Shown: positions 14,283-17,651 of the stretch, one piece after another
Layout of the letters: every line of letters begins with the position of its first letter
Numbering within the stretch: position 1 is the stretch's first letter
From: JBBTVP01 sp038063175
GTDB lineage: Bacteria > Patescibacteriota > Minisyncoccia > UBA6257 > 1-14-0-10-40-38
Reading direction: 5' to 3'
DNA length: 17,651 nt
NCBI GenBank assembly: GCA_038063175.1
Contig: JBBTVP010000071.1
Location: 1 to 17,651, forward strand
Notes under the pieces: generated by a model
Seen by the model: the letters and a program-made list of their open reading frames with translations, nothing else
Database searches by the model: none
Told to the model about the DNA's origin: nothing
Position numbers and translations under genes: made by a program

Positions 14283-14837
14283 TTAGTAGGAAGGCACCTC
14301 CAGGAATTCGAACCGGTTGAAAGGAAAAAGCACCACTCTCGCGATTCCTACGATGTTTTCACGATTGATTGCTCCCCAATTTTTCGAATCAAAACTGTGC
14401 GATCGGTTATCTCCTAATACGAAATATTGATCCGTACCAAGCGTTACATTGAAATTATCGGAAGATTTCAACTCCGAAGAAAGATAGGGTTCATTGAGCG
14501 CCATATCAGCACCATCACGCACAATCCGAATTCGTCCTCCTTGCGAGATCACCTGGTCACCGGGAATGCCAATAATGCGTTTTATAAAAAACACGCTTTC
14601 GTCGAGCGGATAGCGGAACACCACCACCTCGCCACGTTCCGGTTCCTTGAATCGGTATGTAATTTCATCGATCAAAAGATAATCTTTCTCACTGAAATTC
14701 GGCTCCATAGAGGCACCGGAAACTACGAATGGCTGGACAAGGAAGGTTCGGATGAGAAATACGGTAGCGGTGGCCACAAAAACCACCTCGAGAATCTCCC
14801 AGGCAGATACAAAAAAGTTCTTGATAGTACTCTGCAT
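14283..14837 (-). CDS. lepB: Signal peptidase I
   Basis: Membrane serine protease that removes signal peptides from exported proteins. 184 aa. One N-terminal TM helix (about 12-32), catalytic Ser43 in VSGASMEPNF, catalytic Lys86 in FFIKRIIGIPGD, and the GDNRSHSFDSKNWG box at 142-155. All essential residues are present. It is first in the minus-strand run leading to hisS and then to ftsZ, so the promoter at 14872-14877 may serve the whole series. Its mRNA leader would be about 28 nt and has no evident Shine-Dalgarno. Confidence 0.96.
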   Translation of the reverse strand: MQSTIKNFFVSAWEILEVVFVATATVFLIRTFLVQPFVVSGASMEPNFSEKDYLLIDEITYRFKEPERGEVVVFRYPLDESVFFIKRIIGIPGDQVISQGGRIRIVRDGADMALNEPYLSSELKSSDNFNVTLGTDQYFVLGDNRSHSFDSKNWGAINRENIVGIARVVLFPFNRFEFLEVPSY

Positions 14838-14871
14838 AATTGACTAGGTAATGATAAGTCTTGAATAGTAT

Positions 14872-14879
14872 ATTATAAT
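14872..14879. promoter_or_regulatory. Palindromic bidirectional -10 (ATTATAAT) for lepB and pth
   Basis: ATTATAAT is its own reverse complement: TATAAT reads at 14874-14879 on the plus strand (toward pth) and at 14872-14877 on the minus strand (toward lepB). Another TATACT lies at 14867-14872 on the minus strand. One site can thus drive both divergent units. The 78-nt spacer holds nothing else of note apart from the short leader ORF at 14884. Confidence 0.7.
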
Positions 14880-14883
14880 TTCC

Positions 14884-14919
14884 ATGAATCTGCAACGAAA
14901 ACCATTACTATTCATATGA
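14884..14919 (+). CDS. Possible 11-codon leader ORF overlapping pth
   Basis: ATG at 14884 encodes MNLQRKPLLFI and ends in TGA at 14917-14919, overlapping the pth ATG as ATGA. The layout fits a coupled leader peptide, but the transcript start predicted from the -10 box (about 14886) would fall just inside its ATG, so it may be untranslated. Confidence 0.2.
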   Translation: MNLQRKPLLFI

Positions 14920-15404
14920 TACGGCTCGTTATAGGCCTCGGGAATCCCGGGAAAACCTACGCGCATACCTACCACAACGCCGGTCACCAGTTTGCTGAAT
15001 ATGCCCGCGAAACATGGGATGGGGGTCCGGCAATCCTTATTTCAGATGTTTTTATGAATGCATCGGGCTCCGCAGTGCTCGCCGCATTGAAAAAATACCG
15101 GGTGAAACCGGAAGAGCTTCTTGTCGCCCACGATGACAGCGACCTCGCTTTAGGATCGGTCAAGGTCTCATTTGGAAGAGGCGCAGCCGGCCACCACGGC
15201 ATCGAGAGTATCATCGCCGCACTTCACACGAATCGCTTCTGGAGGGCAAGAATCGGGATCCGTCCCCGCGAGGAAAAAATCCGTATGAAGGCGAGTGAGT
15301 TGGTGCTCAAAAAAGTGAGCCGTGTTGCGAAATCTCTCCTTGAGAAGGGGTTTGCCGACGCCCTCCTTAAAATTCAAGGGATTTCAGGCGAAAAGAAAGC
15401 GTAA
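14916..15404 (+). CDS. pth: Peptidyl-tRNA hydrolase, compact form
   Basis: Releases peptides from drop-off peptidyl-tRNAs. 162 aa versus about 190 in E. coli. Asn10, His20 (catalytic base, in TYHNAGH), Asn48 (FMNASG, E. coli Asn68) and Asp73 (AHDDSD, E. coli Asp93) are present. About 20 residues between His20 and the FMN motif are missing, and the position of E. coli Asn114 (GHNG) is His94 here (GHHG). The fold and core should still be functional. The 3' end overlaps the convergent pilM-pilN gene by 38 nt. The start is weak, with no Shine-Dalgarno. Confidence 0.93.
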   Translation: MIRLVIGLGNPGKTYAHTYHNAGHQFAEYARETWDGGPAILISDVFMNASGSAVLAALKKYRVKPEELLVAHDDSDLALGSVKVSFGRGAAGHHGIESIIAALHTNRFWRARIGIRPREEKIRMKASELVLKKVSRVAKSLLEKGFADALLKIQGISGEKKA

Positions 15405-16863
15405 ATTCAACCGATCCATCGGGGTTGCTCCTAATCCCTTCGAGGGGAAGCGTTACTTGTGAAAAATTCGGCACTTTATCGAGCGCATCCCGGAATCTAA
15501 GCACCGAAGTTTCATCCGAAGCCGATCCGTTGAAGGTAATAGAAGTTCCGTCTACGGTGATTTTTTCTGCTTTCACTCTTCCCGCAGAAACTGCCCCTAG
15601 CGTGTCCAGGAATTTTGACCAACGAATCCCCTGGGTCTTTGCCGCAAGCGCGGAACTGACGGCCAGGTTGAATTCTTTTGCGGCCGCTTCGAGGCGTTTT
15701 ACTTCTGCGAGTTCGGTTTCATTGATGGGTATCCGACTGCCCGTGCGGCCAATTTCCCGCGATAAGAAAAAATCAGTGATTCCAAAAACCACGAGAACAA
15801 ACGCGAGAGCTGTAATCGCAATGTTCCTCCAGAGCGCAATAAAATTGATGGTTCTTACTTCCCGATATTGAACCTGCACTGATTCGTTCGTGAGACTTAT
15901 GAACGTATCGTCGCCGCGAGGCACGAGACCGCGGAGCGCAGCGCCGAAGCAGGGAAACCAGGCGGGTTCAAGATTCGTAAATTCCTTGAGAGTTATCCGT
16001 TTCACGGAAAGCCCGAAGTTTTCCAGAACCAGTTTTTCAATTTCGTTTCCCACTCCGGAGGAAGCCGAGATTACGTGAGAAACGGTTCCCCCCCATCGGC
16101 CAGTATAGAAATTCAGAACTTTCTGCATTTCACGCACGAGAAATGTCCGAAAGTCGTCAGCTGAAATCTGTTTTCCTCCAAATTCTTCCTGAATTGAACC
16201 CCACGAATGAAAATGATTGAAGTGCAAATTGCTATTTCGATAAATTGCGAACGAAGTTCCATCCGAAGCAACGTTCACGAGAAGGTATGATTCGGCATCT
16301 CCTCCCGGAATTCCACGGCCGATGACGCGTGAGAGAGAAAGTGAAGGAAATTCAACCGCAACCGGGATAAATGCCGCGTCTCGGAGAACTGCGATGAATT
16401 CATCTATGACCGAACGCTCCGCGAATGCACCAAGAAGCTCGATCTGTCCTCCTTCCGCAAATTTTTCCCCCACCTTCTGCCAGCTTGCGTACGCTTTATC
16501 GAATTCCATCGGGGAGAGCATCTGCAGATTCAGCCGGGCAGATTCGTCGATCCGATCGGGCGGCAGAAACGGAATCCCGAACGATTGGGTGTACACCAGG
16601 TGCGCAGGGAGACACAGTACCACATGGAGAGGTTTCCGCCGGCGTCCGACTTTTCCGTGAACCTCACGGAGCGCTCCTATTAATCCGTTCCGATTTTTCA
16701 GACGGCCGCCTTCTATGATTCCCGGCGGCAACCGGAGTGCCACGGTTATTTGATTCCGGTCTCCAAGCAGCATAAAACGGATTGCGCTATCTGAAATCTC
16801 AAGCCCCCCTACTGGGGGCAGAGGGCTCATAATTTTCAGGAATTTTTTAATATCAAGCTTCAT
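15367..16863 (-). CDS. PilM-PilN fusion, type IV pilus inner-membrane platform
   Basis: 498 aa combining two proteins that are usually separate. Residues 1-325 are PilM-like: an actin-like fold starting GLEISDSAIRFMLLG, with VVLCLPAHLVYTQSFGIPFL and a C-terminal GAALRGLVPRGDD. Residues 335-498 are PilN-like: INFIALWRN at 339-347 matches the PilN N-terminal 'INLLPWR' motif that binds PilM, followed by a TM helix (347-367), a coiled segment and a ferredoxin-like end. Together they join the cytoplasmic PilM to the periplasmic side. It lies downstream of pilin-like genes in the same direction. Fusions of this kind are uncommon but reported in some lineages. Confidence 0.85.
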   Translation of the reverse strand: MKLDIKKFLKIMSPLPPVGGLEISDSAIRFMLLGDRNQITVALRLPPGIIEGGRLKNRNGLIGALREVHGKVGRRRKPLHVVLCLPAHLVYTQSFGIPFLPPDRIDESARLNLQMLSPMEFDKAYASWQKVGEKFAEGGQIELLGAFAERSVIDEFIAVLRDAAFIPVAVEFPSLSLSRVIGRGIPGGDAESYLLVNVASDGTSFAIYRNSNLHFNHFHSWGSIQEEFGGKQISADDFRTFLVREMQKVLNFYTGRWGGTVSHVISASSGVGNEIEKLVLENFGLSVKRITLKEFTNLEPAWFPCFGAALRGLVPRGDDTFISLTNESVQVQYREVRTINFIALWRNIAITALAFVLVVFGITDFFLSREIGRTGSRIPINETELAEVKRLEAAAKEFNLAVSSALAAKTQGIRWSKFLDTLGAVSAGRVKAEKITVDGTSITFNGSASDETSVLRFRDALDKVPNFSQVTLPLEGIRSNPDGSVEFTLSFRLKSLEF

Positions 16864-16871
16864 ACCCTGTG

Positions 16872-17354
16872 CTATCGTGTTTTCTCTTCGACTGATTGAA
16901 TGCGTATAAGACCAGTCGCCGCATTAACCTCGACCACTGCCACAAGCCATCTCTGCCGCGTCAACGCATCTCCCAGCGCATGTATTTCGTAGATTCCCTG
17001 TGCGAGAAGAGCGTTCGGGCAATCTCCTGGTGCAGGGGCGCCTATGAGATCCTGGCAGATGGTGACGGTGGCACCTGCATTCCCCACCGTAAACGGATTT
17101 ATGTTGTAAGGCCCGTCTTTATCTCTCAAAATCGCAAGCATCCCTTCTTGAATCCCCGCGTAAGCGGCCCCGAGCGCTTCCGCGGAGAGCCGTACTCCCA
17201 CGTTTGCACTCGTAAGGAGCGTCACAAGAAGAACCCCGATGAGCCCCACCTCAATGATCACGCTCCCTAAAAGAAGCATCGCCCCGAGCGACGCCACCCC
17301 CCGTTTACTTCCCAACCCTTTCGATATTTTTATATTTAAATATTTAAATATCAT
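16872..17354 (-). CDS. PilX/pilin-like membrane protein
   Basis: 160 aa. A basic N-terminus (MIFKYLNIKISKGLGSKRG) is followed by a long hydrophobic helix (about 20-50: VASLGAMLLLGSVIIEVGLI) and then an extracellular domain with a Cys pair (TICQDLIGAP and GDCPNALLA). This resembles minor pilins/PilX-type proteins of type IV pilus loci, but the canonical G-F-x-x-x-E prepilin cleavage site is not evident: after KRG comes VASLG and the helix Glu is much further in. It is followed 8 nt later by pilM-pilN. The first codons contain a 20-bp AT palindrome. Confidence 0.65.
   Translation of the reverse strand: MIFKYLNIKISKGLGSKRGVASLGAMLLLGSVIIEVGLIGVLLVTLLTSANVGVRLSAEALGAAYAGIQEGMLAILRDKDGPYNINPFTVGNAGATVTICQDLIGAPAPGDCPNALLAQGIYEIHALGDALTRQRWLVAVVEVNAATGLIRIQSVEEKTR
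17332..17351. repeat. 20-bp perfect AT palindrome in the first codons of the pilin-like gene
   Basis: Two tandem ATTTAAAT-containing units form a fully self-complementary 20-mer covering codons 2 to 8 of the minus-strand gene starting at 17354. It may be a protein-binding site or just AT-rich initiation sequence. Confidence 0.6.
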
Positions 17355-17358
17355 TGGC

Positions 17359-17651
17359 TTATGGGCTCCAGTTCAATATAACATCGGTAATAACCGGACT
17401 TTCGGGTGCGAACAGACAGTTTGCATCTGGCGGATTACAAGGTATCAAGAAAATTTGGTACCGGAAGTAACGCCGGTTCGCGTGGACTGATGGATTTATC
17501 GGCATTGAATCGCTCACAATCTCGTTGCCGCCGGGAATCGCAGTGAAACCGTTTGTAGAATAGACAGTTCCATTGGTATTATCGGGACCCAGGAAGCTCC
17601 ACCCACCATTTATTGGTCCAGCACAATTAGGAGCTGTACCTTGCCCAGGAA
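17359..17651 (-). CDS. C-terminal end of a surface or pilus-associated protein (runs off the right edge)
   Basis: Reading the minus strand from 17649, the frame is open for 96 residues to TAA at 17361-17359; the start lies beyond the window. The visible part is Gly/Asn/Pro-rich and beta-like: PINGGWSFLGPDNTNGTVY, GFTAIPGGNEIVSDS, NRRYFRYQIFLIPC, then two Cys (NPPDANCLFAPE) and a final strand VITDVILNWSP. No TM helix is in view. The stop is 4 nt before the ATG of the pilin-like gene, so it belongs to the same unit. Family not recognised; an extracellular beta-sandwich or pilin-like subunit is likely. Confidence 0.6.
   Translation of the reverse strand, partial: PGQGTAPNCAGPINGGWSFLGPDNTNGTVYSTNGFTAIPGGNEIVSDSMPINPSVHANRRYFRYQIFLIPCNPPDANCLFAPESPVITDVILNWSP

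Overview
The window looks like a piece of a Candidate Phyla Radiation (Patescibacteria, most likely Parcubacteria-like) chromosome of roughly 50% GC. This rests on the gene set and style rather than on any marker phylogeny: compact or trimmed versions of universal proteins (Pth, YbeY, MgtE), a short basic bS21, FtsA/FtsZ linked to ybeY/yqeY/rpsU instead of a murein cluster, a PilM-PilN fusion for type IV pili, very tight packing, and many starts without a Shine-Dalgarno site.

Layout. 1-450: GC-rich 3' end of an exported-looking protein followed by a strong intrinsic terminator; its base and codon use differ from everything after it. 476-1744: nth (endonuclease III) converging with a membrane-anchored protein that resembles a subtilisin propeptide (I9-like inhibitor). 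1763-1964: a gene-free divergent spacer with a 17-bp perfect inverted repeat and a second, crossing 8-bp repeat. 1965-3089: AI-2E/PerM-family permease plus a 25-residue membrane microprotein. 3185-3917: a tandem ATP-cone protein (interrupted by a 10-N assembly gap) and a 54-residue Cys-rich TRASH-like protein, then an intrinsic terminator. 3962-6619: a large P2-type (Ca2+-ATPase-like) pump. 6657-7369 (-): PH-domain membrane protein and a small two-TM protein. 7420-9056 (+): MgtE-type Mg2+ channel without its N domain, overlapping tsaC. 9061-14837 (-): a long co-directional run lepB-hisS-HIT-rpsU-yqeY-ybeY-ftsA-ftsZ with overlaps or small gaps. 14916-15404 (+): pth. 15367-17651 (-): type IV pilus-like genes (an unfinished surface protein, a pilin/PilX-like protein, PilM-PilN).

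How it works together. The minus-strand run joins protein export (signal peptidase), translation (HisRS, bS21, YbeY, YqeY) and division (FtsA, FtsZ) in one probable transcript; the pilus cluster would supply prepilins and the inner-membrane PilM/PilN platform. The metal-related block (Cys-rich protein, P-type ATPase, MgtE) may reflect cation homeostasis, but this is inference.

Most notable: a recurring promoter geometry in which a -10 hexamer sits 6-7 nt before the start codon (nth, the I9-like gene, perM, mgtE), implying leaderless mRNAs; the crossing inverted repeats at 1801-1901; a stand-alone membrane-anchored protease-propeptide domain; the tandem ATP-cone/TRASH pair; and several universal enzymes that lack residues normally considered important. 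No CRISPR array, tRNA, rRNA or insertion sequence was seen.
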